DNA of 64,000 nucleotides from Flavobacteriales bacterium (lineage in GTDB: Bacteria; Bacteroidota; Bacteroidia; Flavobacteriales_D; Sanyastnellaceae). Positions 27,330-34,700 of this stretch are shown here, in pieces. Location of the stretch: the NCBI GenBank assembly GCA_947442505.1, contig CANEVR010000002.1:23852-87851 (forward strand). The letters run 5' to 3'. The notes below the pieces were generated by a model. The model made no database searches and had not been told where the DNA came from. It saw nothing but the letters and a program-made list of their open reading frames with translations. Within the stretch, counting starts at the first letter, position 1. Each line of letters starts with the position of its first letter. A program made the translations under genes and the position numbers.

Positions 27330-28649
27330 ATGAAAAAAACAATTAGTTTATTTGCTGCTATTTTAATGACCCTTTCCTTGTGGTCACAAACATACAATGT
27401 GACTTTTAACGTGGACATGAACCAACAAACAGGTTTCACAATACCTGAGGTCAATGGTGCTTTCAACAATTGGTGTGGCGCTTGTGCGCCTATGAGTGAC
27501 CCTGAGGGTGATGGCATTTGGACATTAACCATTCCTTTGGCTGCCGGTTCCTATGAATACAAATATTCTGCAGACAACTGGGGAAGCCAAGAGACATTGC
27601 TCGCAGGTTCTCCTTGCACAGTAACCAATTTTGGATTTACGAACCGCACATTGGTTGTTTCAGCTGATGCTGATTTGCCTGTGGTCTGTTGGGGAGCTTG
27701 CACTGATTGTGGCAGTGCGCCCAACATTGTGGACATTACCTTTCAGTTGGACATGAATGGTCAATCAGGATTTACAACACCTGAGGTCAATGGAACGTTC
27801 AACGGATGGTGTGGAAGTTGCAATCCAATGACGGATGCAGACGGAGACAATGTTTGGACCACCACCATCACCTTGCCCGCTGGTGATTATCAATACAAAT
27901 ATTCTTACGACAATTGGACTGGACAAGAAGCTTTGGTTGCTGGTTCTAGCTGTACTTTCACAGATGGGGCTTTCACCAATCGTATCATCACTGCCAATAA
28001 TGACGTTACTATAGACACTGTTTGTTGGGGAAGTTGTGAAGCTTGCGGGCAAAGTTCAGGCCCATACAATGTGACCTTTAATTTGGACATGTCTCAAGTT
28101 GGATTTGGGTTCACTGCGCCAGAAGTAAATGGAGCATTCAACAATTGGTGTGGGAATTGCGCTGCATTGACTGATCCAGAAGGTGACAATATTTGGACCA
28201 TCACCATTCCATTGGCAGCTGGCAGTCATCAATATAAATTCTCTTATGACAACTGGGCTGGACAAGAAGAATTTTTGGCTGGAGCTCCATGCACCTTTAC
28301 AGAAAATGGCTTTACCAATCGTTTGATTGATGTAACGGACAATGTCGTATTGAATGCTGTTTGTTGGGGAAGTTGCGAAGCATGTGTGGTTTCGGTTGAA
28401 GAAACATTGAACTCCACTGCAGGTATCTATCCAAACCCAGCAACTGATCAAACCACATTGCGTTGGAATGGAGTTCAGGACAACCTTAAAATTTACAATG
28501 CACAAGGACAATTGGTCATGAACAAAAAATTGACTTTTAATACACAACAATTGACATTGGAAACTGCTGATTGGTCAAAGGGAGTTTACACCATAGTCAT
28601 GATGAACAGCAATGGCGTAAGCAAGACATTGCAGTTGATCGTGCGATAA
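27330..28649 (+). CDS. secreted protein with three CBM-like modules and T9SS sorting domain
   Basis: This 439-residue protein has a signal peptide (ISLFAAILMTLSLWSQ), three copies of the Cys-rich module (about residues 23-132, 133-245, 247-355) with NGAFNNWCGACAPMSD, YEYKYSADNWGSQE, TNRTLVV and VCWGACTDC, and a T9SS type A sorting domain (IYPNPATDQTTLRW... LQLIVR, about 365-439). It is the short paralogue of the 1520- and 956-residue proteins and shows the minimal functional set: modules plus sorting signal, no enzyme. Inferred: extracellular or surface-anchored glycan binding. It has its own promoter and a strong terminator. Confidence 0.88.
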   Translation: MKKTISLFAAILMTLSLWSQTYNVTFNVDMNQQTGFTIPEVNGAFNNWCGACAPMSDPEGDGIWTLTIPLAAGSYEYKYSADNWGSQETLLAGSPCTVTNFGFTNRTLVVSADADLPVVCWGACTDCGSAPNIVDITFQLDMNGQSGFTTPEVNGTFNGWCGSCNPMTDADGDNVWTTTITLPAGDYQYKYSYDNWTGQEALVAGSSCTFTDGAFTNRIITANNDVTIDTVCWGSCEACGQSSGPYNVTFNLDMSQVGFGFTAPEVNGAFNNWCGNCAALTDPEGDNIWTITIPLAAGSHQYKFSYDNWAGQEEFLAGAPCTFTENGFTNRLIDVTDNVVLNAVCWGSCEACVVSVEETLNSTAGIYPNPATDQTTLRWNGVQDNLKIYNAQGQLVMNKKLTFNTQQLTLETADWSKGVYTIVMMNSNGVSKTLQLIVR

Positions 28650-28672
28650 AAAGCTACTCAAAATTCTTGAAC

Positions 28673-28701
28673 AAAAAAGTGCGCAAAGTGCGCACTTTTT
28701 T
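28673..28701 (+). terminator. rho-independent terminator of the 439-aa modular gene
   Basis: GTGCGCA-AAG-TGCGCAC (28679-28695), flanked by six A on the left and six T on the right. It lies 24 bases after the stop. Confidence 0.92.
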
Positions 28702-28739
28702 GTTTTAAGGACACAACTATCTATTTATCAAAAGGTGTC

Positions 28740-28803
28740 GCTCCTCCGGAGCTGAAAGCCCTTGTATAAAAATAAAACTATTAAGATGCCGCTCCTCCGG
28801 AGC
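28740..28803. repeat. two copies of a REP-like palindrome
   Basis: GCTCCTCCGGAGC occurs at 28740-28752 and 28791-28803, 51 bases apart, each preceded by g-t/c-c-like bases (gtgtc, atgcc) in the same orientation. Both lie in the non-coding gap after the 439-aa gene. The form is that of a dispersed extragenic palindrome; no transposase is nearby. Confidence 0.6.
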
Positions 28804-28879
28804 TTTACAATGCTATGAAATTAAAAGACAAACAACTTTAGAAAGAATGAACCTAACTCGCAATCCATAACTTATCACC

Positions 28880-28963
28880 TCATACCTTCACCCCCTTATT
28901 CCTTCTTCACCTCATCCCTTCATCCCTTCATCCCTTCACCCCTCATCCCTTTCATCCCTTTCA
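28880..28963. repeat. short tandem repeat, unit about CATCCCTT
   Basis: A pyrimidine-rich run repeats (T)CATCCCTT and variants about seven times, ending at the stop codon of the NUDIX gene. Between 28804 and 28880 I see nothing else. It looks like slippage-prone microsatellite DNA. Confidence 0.7.
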
Positions 28964-29713
28964 TCAAAACTCAAAAACAAAGCCCTTTTCCTTGTAGGCC
29001 TTGAAAATTTTTGGATCAAACTTATATAGGGCGGATGGCCGGTGGCGGACGTTGGTTTGCGCTTCATCCAATTGCTTGAGGAATTTAACACCGTTGATCT
29101 TCTTCCTAAAATTACCTTTGTCAAATTCTCGCTGAAGAATGGTTTCAAACATCTCTTGAAATTGTGTTAAGGTAAATTTCTTGGGAAGAACCTTTGTCCA
29201 AATGGGTTCTGAGATGATGATTTCCTTCAAGGCTTTATGGCAATCCTGCAAAATTTGTTTGTGGTCAAAAGCCAATTTGGGGATACGCTTGATGCTGTGC
29301 CACTTGGCATCCTTGGCCCAATTAGATGCCAATGGTGCGATGTCTTGCACCTCTACCAAGGCCAAATAAGCAACAGTAATAACACGACCCAGCGGATGGC
29401 GATCGACTTTACCGAAAGCATGAACTTGACGCATCGGTATTTCGTGAAGGGTGGTCAAGTCGTTCAGCACACGAGCTGCAGCTGCATCCAGGTCTTCGTA
29501 GGGATAAACCAAATCACCCGGCAATGCCCAATAGTCTTCATAGGGATCGGTACCTCGTTGAATCAACAAAACTTTCAGTTCTTTTTCATGATAGCCAAAA
29601 ATGACACAATCCACAGAGAAGGCAGATTTGAAGAACGCATCAATGGGAATTGAATAAATATCGTCCTTTTCTACGCTGGTTTTAGAGAGGTCAAGTGAAT
29701 TTCTTGAAGCCAT
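28964..29713 (-). CDS. NrtR-type transcriptional regulator (NUDIX domain plus winged helix)
   Basis: This 249-residue protein has an N-terminal NUDIX domain (about 30-165; FSVDCVIFGYHEKELKVLLIQRG, DYWALPGDLVYPYEDLDAAAARVL) and a C-terminal winged helix (KFTLTQFQEMFETIL; DKGNFRKKINGVKFLKQL; RHRPSALYKFD) as in NrtR-like regulators. The NUDIX box should read GX5EX7REUXEE, but here the catalytic stretch is RVLNDL, with both metal-binding glutamates lost, so hydrolysis is unlikely and ligand sensing is inferred. Relatives in Bacteroidota control sugar or NAD genes. It is divergent from the 956-residue modular gene; the operator element starts one base from its start codon, so it probably regulates itself and its neighbour. 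Confidence 0.87.
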   Translation of the reverse strand: MASRNSLDLSKTSVEKDDIYSIPIDAFFKSAFSVDCVIFGYHEKELKVLLIQRGTDPYEDYWALPGDLVYPYEDLDAAAARVLNDLTTLHEIPMRQVHAFGKVDRHPLGRVITVAYLALVEVQDIAPLASNWAKDAKWHSIKRIPKLAFDHKQILQDCHKALKEIIISEPIWTKVLPKKFTLTQFQEMFETILQREFDKGNFRKKINGVKFLKQLDEAQTNVRHRPSALYKFDPKIFKAYKEKGFVFEF

Positions 29714-29748
29714 TACTTTTTGTATTAATTACAATTAGTGTATATTCG
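29714..29748 (+). promoter_or_regulatory. promoter with palindromic operator, copy C
   Basis: TACTTTTTGT (29714-29723), seven bases, ACAAT (29731-29735), -7 box TATATTCG (29741-29748). The palindrome here is the most extended: TTGTA-TTAAT-TACAA. Leader to ATG 29776 is 27 bases. The element directly abuts the start codon of the regulator on the other strand. Confidence 0.75.
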
Positions 29749-29775
29749 TGGCTAAGCTAAATCAAATTTCTGAAA

Positions 29776-32646
29776 ATGAAAAAACTATCTACTTTGTTTT
29801 TTGTTATTGTATGCAACTTCCTGATTGCACAAACCTACCCCATCACGTTCCAGGTGGACATGAATAATGTCATTGGATTTACTACAGCCAATGTAAACGG
29901 AACATTCAACAATTGGTGTGGTGGTTGCGCAGCGATGACGGATACCAATGGAGATAATATTTGGGACATCACCATCCCCTTGGCCAATGGAAATTATGAA
30001 TACAAATTCACAGCCGATGGATGGACACAACAAGAAAACTTGACACCAGGCTCCTCATGTACCACAACCAATTTTGGTTATACCAACAGAACGTTGGTTG
30101 TATCTGGAGCTGCGCAAACTTTACCAGTTGTTTGCTGGGGTGCCTGCGCGTCTTGCACCACTGTTACGCCCGTGACGTTCAGTGTAGACATGAGCAATGT
30201 AACACAAACTTATACCCAAGTTCAATTGGCAGGTAGTTTCAATGGATGGGCACCTGCAACAACACCAATGACAGATGCAAATGGAGATGAAATTTGGGAA
30301 GTGACCGTTAATCTAGCACCAGGTAGTTATGAGTACAAGTTCGCTGCTGACAACTGGGCCATTCAAGAAAATTTGATGCAAGGTTCTGTTTGTACCACCA
30401 CCAACTTTGGTTACACCAACCGAACTTTGACTGTTGGAAACACTGCACAATCCACTCCAACGGTTTGTTGGGAAGCTTGTGAAGCATGCGCAAACGTATC
30501 TCCCTATTATGATGTTACTTTTCAAGTCAACATGAGCGAAGCCATAGGCTTCATTACACCTGAATTGAACGGAACGTTTAACGGATGGTGTGGAAGTTGC
30601 ACTGCCATGAGTGATGCCAACGCTGATGGCATTTGGGAAGTGACTGTTGCTTTACAAGCAGGCAATTATGAATACAAATATTCTTACGACAACTGGGCGG
30701 GATCTGAGCAATTGACTGCGGGAGACCCCTGCACCGTAACAGACGGCGCATTTACCAATCGCCTGCTTATTGTAGAAGGTACAACAACCCTTGCTATTGT
30801 CTGTTATGGAAGTTGTTCCAACTGCGCCAATGCACCAGTAATGGGCTGTACTGATCCCACCGCAAACAACTACAATGCTTCAGCCACAATAGATGATGGT
30901 ACTTGTGAATACGACATCTTTGGCTGTACGGATCCAATGGCTAGTAATTATAACGCTTCTGCAACCAATGATGATGGATCTTGTCAATACAGCACATCTG
31001 GTTGCATGGACAACACCGCCGTCAATTACAACGCAGGAGCCACCATCGATGATGGATCTTGTTTGTATGTCACCGCATTCCAAGTTGACATGACTTGCGC
31101 AGGCACATTTACTACCGTGCATGTTACAGGCCCATGGTGCGGATGGTGCGGTGCAGAAACATATAACACGCTTTCAGACAATAATGCGGATGGTACTTTT
31201 GATATTACAGTCGATTTACCAGCTGGCACAGTTGAATACAAATACATGGTGGACAACTGGGCAGCTCAAGAAAATTTGGTGGATGATGTATTGGCTGGAG
31301 GCACCTGTGCTCCGGTCACAGACGGGGCCAATTATGCCAATCGTACAACACCTGCAGGATCAACTACCAATGATGTTTACGGCAGATGTTCAGCATGTGC
31401 AGTCGGCGGAACTTACAATGTTACATTCCAAGTAGACATGAGTCAACAAACTGGATTTACCACCCCCGAAGTCAATGGAATGTTCAATGCATGGTGTGGG
31501 AATTGCAATCCGATGACGGATACCAATGGTGACGATATCTGGGAAGCAACAATCGCTTTGGCTCCCGGTACATATGAATTTAAGTATGCCGCAGATGCAT
31601 GGGCTATTTCTGAAAGTTTGATTCCTGGCAGTGCATGCACTGTAACCAACTTCGGATTCACCAACCGCACGCTGACTGTTGGAAACGCTGATATGGTTTT
31701 GCCTGTAGTATGTTGGGGCTTTTGTGAGTCTTGCGAAGTAGCTCCAGAAATTTACAACGTCACATTTGTGGTGGACATGAGCAATGTTGTTGGATTTACG
31801 ACACCAGAGGTCAATGGTACTTTCAATGGATGGTGCGGAAGTTGCAATCCAATGTCCGATGCGAACGGTGATAATGTATGGGAAACAACCATTGCTATTC
31901 CAGCAGGAGCGCATGAGTTTAAGTTTTCAGCTGATGCTTGGGGAACGCAAGAAGAATTGGATCCTACCCTACCTTGTGTAATAACGGTCGATCCCTACAC
32001 CAACCGTTTTTTAAACTTAACCGCCAATACCATTATGGATACCGTATGTTGGGGTACTTGCTCTAATTGCATGCCTCCGGTTACTTACAATGTTCATTTC
32101 GAGGTTGACTTGGGTGGATTGAATGCAGACCGAGTTGAGATTGTGGGGAATTTCAATGGCTTCTGCATGAGTTGTGATACATTACAACCGCTTTTTGTCA
32201 ATAACACTTACGGCATTGATTTGCAATTGGAGGCGGGGTTGTATGATTATTTCTTCACCATCAATGAAGGTCAGGACAATGAAGTTTTGACAGATGATGT
32301 GTGTACGATGAGTTTGGGTGGAAATTTTCACCGTGTTGTTACAGTTACAGCCGACACATTTGTACCCAGTACTTGTTGGGAAAGTTGTTCGCCATGTGTA
32401 GTTGGTGTTGATGAATTAACAGCAAATACTTTTGAGGTATATCCTAATCCCGCGCAAAACACACTGCAGTTGCCAGCATCTTTCAATGGCGCAACCCTTG
32501 CCATTTATAATACCCAAGGACAATTGGTTGTAACGGATAACAACTTGAACAACACATTAGACATACATTCACTTGCTGTTGGTCTTTATCACATTGTTTT
32601 ACAAAAAGAACAACGCACATGGAACAGCGCATTTATCAAGGAATAA
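29776..32646 (+). CDS. secreted multi-module protein (seven CBM-like modules, T9SS sorting domain)
   Basis: This 956-residue protein has a signal peptide (LSTLFFVIVCNFLIAQ), modules 1-3 (about 20-350), three consecutive Asp-rich linkers (GCTDPTANNYNASATIDDG and two more, about 354-431), module 4 of the GPWCGWCGAETYN subtype (431-530), modules 5 and 6 (537-765), a divergent module 7 (VHFEVDLGGLNADRVEIVGNFNGFCMSC, 770-875) and a T9SS type A sorting domain (FEVYPNPAQNTLQLPA, 885-956). Linkers resemble calcium-binding thrombospondin type 3-like repeats. Module order parallels that of the 1520-residue paralogue. The last 28 bases overlap the GH16 gene, so binding protein and enzyme are translated from one mRNA, which is the best evidence that the modules bind the GH16 substrate. 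Confidence 0.88.
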   Translation: MKKLSTLFFVIVCNFLIAQTYPITFQVDMNNVIGFTTANVNGTFNNWCGGCAAMTDTNGDNIWDITIPLANGNYEYKFTADGWTQQENLTPGSSCTTTNFGYTNRTLVVSGAAQTLPVVCWGACASCTTVTPVTFSVDMSNVTQTYTQVQLAGSFNGWAPATTPMTDANGDEIWEVTVNLAPGSYEYKFAADNWAIQENLMQGSVCTTTNFGYTNRTLTVGNTAQSTPTVCWEACEACANVSPYYDVTFQVNMSEAIGFITPELNGTFNGWCGSCTAMSDANADGIWEVTVALQAGNYEYKYSYDNWAGSEQLTAGDPCTVTDGAFTNRLLIVEGTTTLAIVCYGSCSNCANAPVMGCTDPTANNYNASATIDDGTCEYDIFGCTDPMASNYNASATNDDGSCQYSTSGCMDNTAVNYNAGATIDDGSCLYVTAFQVDMTCAGTFTTVHVTGPWCGWCGAETYNTLSDNNADGTFDITVDLPAGTVEYKYMVDNWAAQENLVDDVLAGGTCAPVTDGANYANRTTPAGSTTNDVYGRCSACAVGGTYNVTFQVDMSQQTGFTTPEVNGMFNAWCGNCNPMTDTNGDDIWEATIALAPGTYEFKYAADAWAISESLIPGSACTVTNFGFTNRTLTVGNADMVLPVVCWGFCESCEVAPEIYNVTFVVDMSNVVGFTTPEVNGTFNGWCGSCNPMSDANGDNVWETTIAIPAGAHEFKFSADAWGTQEELDPTLPCVITVDPYTNRFLNLTANTIMDTVCWGTCSNCMPPVTYNVHFEVDLGGLNADRVEIVGNFNGFCMSCDTLQPLFVNNTYGIDLQLEAGLYDYFFTINEGQDNEVLTDDVCTMSLGGNFHRVVTVTADTFVPSTCWESCSPCVVGVDELTANTFEVYPNPAQNTLQLPASFNGATLAIYNTQGQLVVTDNNLNNTLDIHSLAVGLYHIVLQKEQRTWNSAFIKE

Positions 32647-33650
32647 TTTCCTTACTTTTCCTTTTAACCAACTCCACTTTCCAGGCGCAAATGGCCTGGA
32701 ACTTGGTTTGGTCTGAGGAGTTCAGTGGAACAACATTGAATGAAGAAGTTTGGAACTATGAGATTGGTTTCGGCAACGCTGGCTGGGGGAATAATGAATT
32801 GCAATATTACAGAAGTGGTGAAAGTAATTTAATCGTTGCCGACGGCAAGGCTTCCATTATTGCCAAGCAAGAAAATTTTGGTAGTGCTGAATACACATCC
32901 GCACGTATCCAAACCAAGGGAAAGTATGACGTGCAGTATGGCAGAATTGAAGCACGAATCAAAGTTCCGATGGGACAAGGAATATGGCCTGCCTTCTGGA
33001 TGTTGGGAAGCAATATAGACGCAGTTGGCTGGCCACAATGTGGCGAGATTGATATTTTAGAACATGTGAATAATGAGATGCAGGTGCATGGTACCATTCA
33101 CTGGGATAACAATGGACATCAATACCAAGGCGGAAGTATTTCAACAGATCCTACCCAGTATCATAACTATGCCATAGAATGGGACGCCGATCAATTGCGT
33201 TGGTATTTGGATGGGATTCTTTACTATACACGTAACATCGGCGCTGCTCAATACAGTGAGTTTCATGAGCCATTCTTTTTTATTCTGAATGTTGCTGTAG
33301 GTGGTAATTGGCCAGGATCTCCAGACAACACCACCGTTTTCCCTGCTGTGATGGAAGTTGATTTCATTCGGGTGTATGAATGGTCTGAACTTCCCACCAA
33401 CGCCTTTCAACAGGAAGCAGACGAGAAAACATCAGTTGTCATTTACAACAACCAAATAAAGCTTTCTCATCTTCCTTCATCGGCGGCCTCCATCCAAGTT
33501 TACGATGTTTCAGGAAAGCTTGTTCAAAAGCTTGACATCAATGGACAGAGTAATGCGGAAGTTCACCACTTGACCAAAGGCATGTATATGATTCAATTGA
33601 TGGACAAAGACAATAAGCACATGGAACAGCACAAGATTGTTTTATTCTGA
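32619..33650 (+). CDS. secreted GH16 endo-beta-1,3-glucanase (laminarinase-like)
   Basis: This 343-residue enzyme has a signal peptide (YQGIISLLFLLTNSTFQAQ), a GH16 jelly roll (LVWSEEFSGTTLNEEVWNYEIG; NNELQYYRS; YGRIEARIKVPMGQGIWPAFWMLG), and the active site GEIDILEHV with Glu143, Asp145 and Glu148, the ExDxxE spacing of laminarinases. GTIHWDNNGHQY and FILNVAVGGNWPGSP complete the match. Residues from about 270 on (VYDVSGKLVQKLDI, HLTKGMYMIQLMD) are a T9SS sorting domain, so the enzyme is exported. It hydrolyses beta-1,3-glucan such as laminarin. It overlaps the modular gene by 28 bases and ends before a strong terminator. Confidence 0.94.
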   Translation: MEQRIYQGIISLLFLLTNSTFQAQMAWNLVWSEEFSGTTLNEEVWNYEIGFGNAGWGNNELQYYRSGESNLIVADGKASIIAKQENFGSAEYTSARIQTKGKYDVQYGRIEARIKVPMGQGIWPAFWMLGSNIDAVGWPQCGEIDILEHVNNEMQVHGTIHWDNNGHQYQGGSISTDPTQYHNYAIEWDADQLRWYLDGILYYTRNIGAAQYSEFHEPFFFILNVAVGGNWPGSPDNTTVFPAVMEVDFIRVYEWSELPTNAFQQEADEKTSVVIYNNQIKLSHLPSSAASIQVYDVSGKLVQKLDINGQSNAEVHHLTKGMYMIQLMDKDNKHMEQHKIVLF

Positions 33651-33694
33651 TTGACTTTCTTGGAAGAACTGCAAAAGGATTTAAAAGGCAAAAG

Positions 33695-33717
33695 AAAAGG
33701 GGCTAAGGCCCCTTTTT
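33695..33717. terminator. bidirectional terminator between GH16 and thioredoxin genes
   Basis: GGGGC-TAAG-GCCCC (33699-33712) with A-run on the left and T-run on the right serves both converging transcripts. Confidence 0.88.
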
Positions 33718-33739
33718 CAATTATTGTTTCGGCGCTCGA

Positions 33740-34036
33740 TCACATGAAACTATTCAAAAGTCTAACCAAGTCATCTTTTTGCTGAACGCCCGCTTGTTTC
33801 CATACCACTTCACCCGATTTGAAAATCAGTAAAGTGGGTACACTGCGAACTCCGTATGATTGGGCAGCACTTGGGTTCTTATCTACATCGATTTTGATAA
33901 TGTGAACGGTATCGCCCAATTCAGACGCCACCTCCTGCAAAATTGGACCTTGGTGTTGACAGGGACCGCACCATGTGGCAAAAAAGTCAACCAATACAGG
34001 TTTTCCGGAATGTATTATTTCTTGAAAATTACTCAT
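33740..34036 (-). CDS. trxA: thioredoxin
   Basis: This 98-residue cytosolic protein has the active site FFATWCGPCQ near residue 22 and the cis-Pro loop GVRSVPTLLIF. It reduces disulfides. It is the last gene after two single-domain rhodaneses, suggesting a shared role in sulfane sulfur handling, with thioredoxin as the electron donor that clears persulfides. Eighteen bases separate it from the rhodanese stop. The protein is slightly shorter than typical thioredoxin (about 105). Confidence 0.93.
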   Translation of the reverse strand: MSNFQEIIHSGKPVLVDFFATWCGPCQHQGPILQEVASELGDTVHIIKIDVDKNPSAAQSYGVRSVPTLLIFKSGEVVWKQAGVQQKDDLVRLLNSFM

Positions 34037-34054
34037 CTCTTTTTTGTATTTTAA

Positions 34055-34351
34055 TTAAACATTTTGCCAAGCTCCCACATTCACCAAATGCTGATATCCT
34101 TGGGTTTTCAATTGTGACTTTGCATTGCCAGCGCGCATGCCGGATCGGCAACACAAGATGATTTTCTGATCCTTCTTGTACTTCTTGGCCACCTCACCTA
34201 TACGATCCAGAGGGATGTTGACAGCACCCTTGGCATGACCTGATTTAAACTCAGCAGCTGAGCGTACGTCTATGACAACGCCACCCTCTTTGATCCAATC
34301 ACGGTGATTGACCTTAGGACCCAAGCCCAATAACTTTCTTAAAAAACTCAT
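34055..34351 (-). CDS. single-domain rhodanese, copy 2
   Basis: This 98-residue rhodanese has an N-terminal amphipathic stretch (MSFLRKLLGLGPK), DVRSAAEFKSGHAKGAVNIPL and the active-site loop CCRSGMRA. Sulfur is carried on the second Cys. Its ATG overlaps the stop of the preceding rhodanese in an ATGA, so the two are translated together. It transfers sulfane sulfur to thiol acceptors; the partner is unknown but thioredoxin lies downstream. Confidence 0.9.
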   Translation of the reverse strand: MSFLRKLLGLGPKVNHRDWIKEGGVVIDVRSAAEFKSGHAKGAVNIPLDRIGEVAKKYKKDQKIILCCRSGMRAGNAKSQLKTQGYQHLVNVGAWQNV

Positions 34352-34641
34352 ATTGCTTGTAATTGTGATAATTCAAATTGCACATTCATCCAGCCACCAC
34401 CATTGATGGCATTTCGTACGCCATTATCTTGTAAAAAATAAACGGCTTGGCCGCTTCTGTTACCCGAAGCACAACAAAATACCAAAGGCATTGTTGCATC
34501 CATCAATTCATTCAGGTGTGCAGGGATTTCATTCAGCGGAATATTCACAGATCCAGGAACGTGGGCAGATTGAAATTCCATAAAACTGCGTACGTCGATG
34601 ATTTTCACATCAGGATGGGCTAAGGCTTCTTTTATTGTCAT
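34348..34641 (-). CDS. single-domain rhodanese, copy 1
   Basis: This 97-residue rhodanese reads DVRSFMEFQSAHVPGSVNIPL and has the loop CCASGNRSG. Start ATG 34641 (MTIKEALAHPDVK) is preferred: the frame is open back to 34761, but the extra 40 residues would overlap the fucosyltransferase gene by 61 bases and do not resemble a rhodanese. Length then equals its downstream paralogue. The two loops differ (CCASGNRSG and CCRSGMRA), so their acceptors may differ. Confidence 0.88.
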   Translation of the reverse strand: MTIKEALAHPDVKIIDVRSFMEFQSAHVPGSVNIPLNEIPAHLNELMDATMPLVFCCASGNRSGQAVYFLQDNGVRNAINGGGWMNVQFELSQLQAI

Positions 34642-34700
34642 ATCTAATTTTTCTGCAAAGTTGCGGTCTGAATCACTTCCAATGCAGTAACCAAAGTCAC

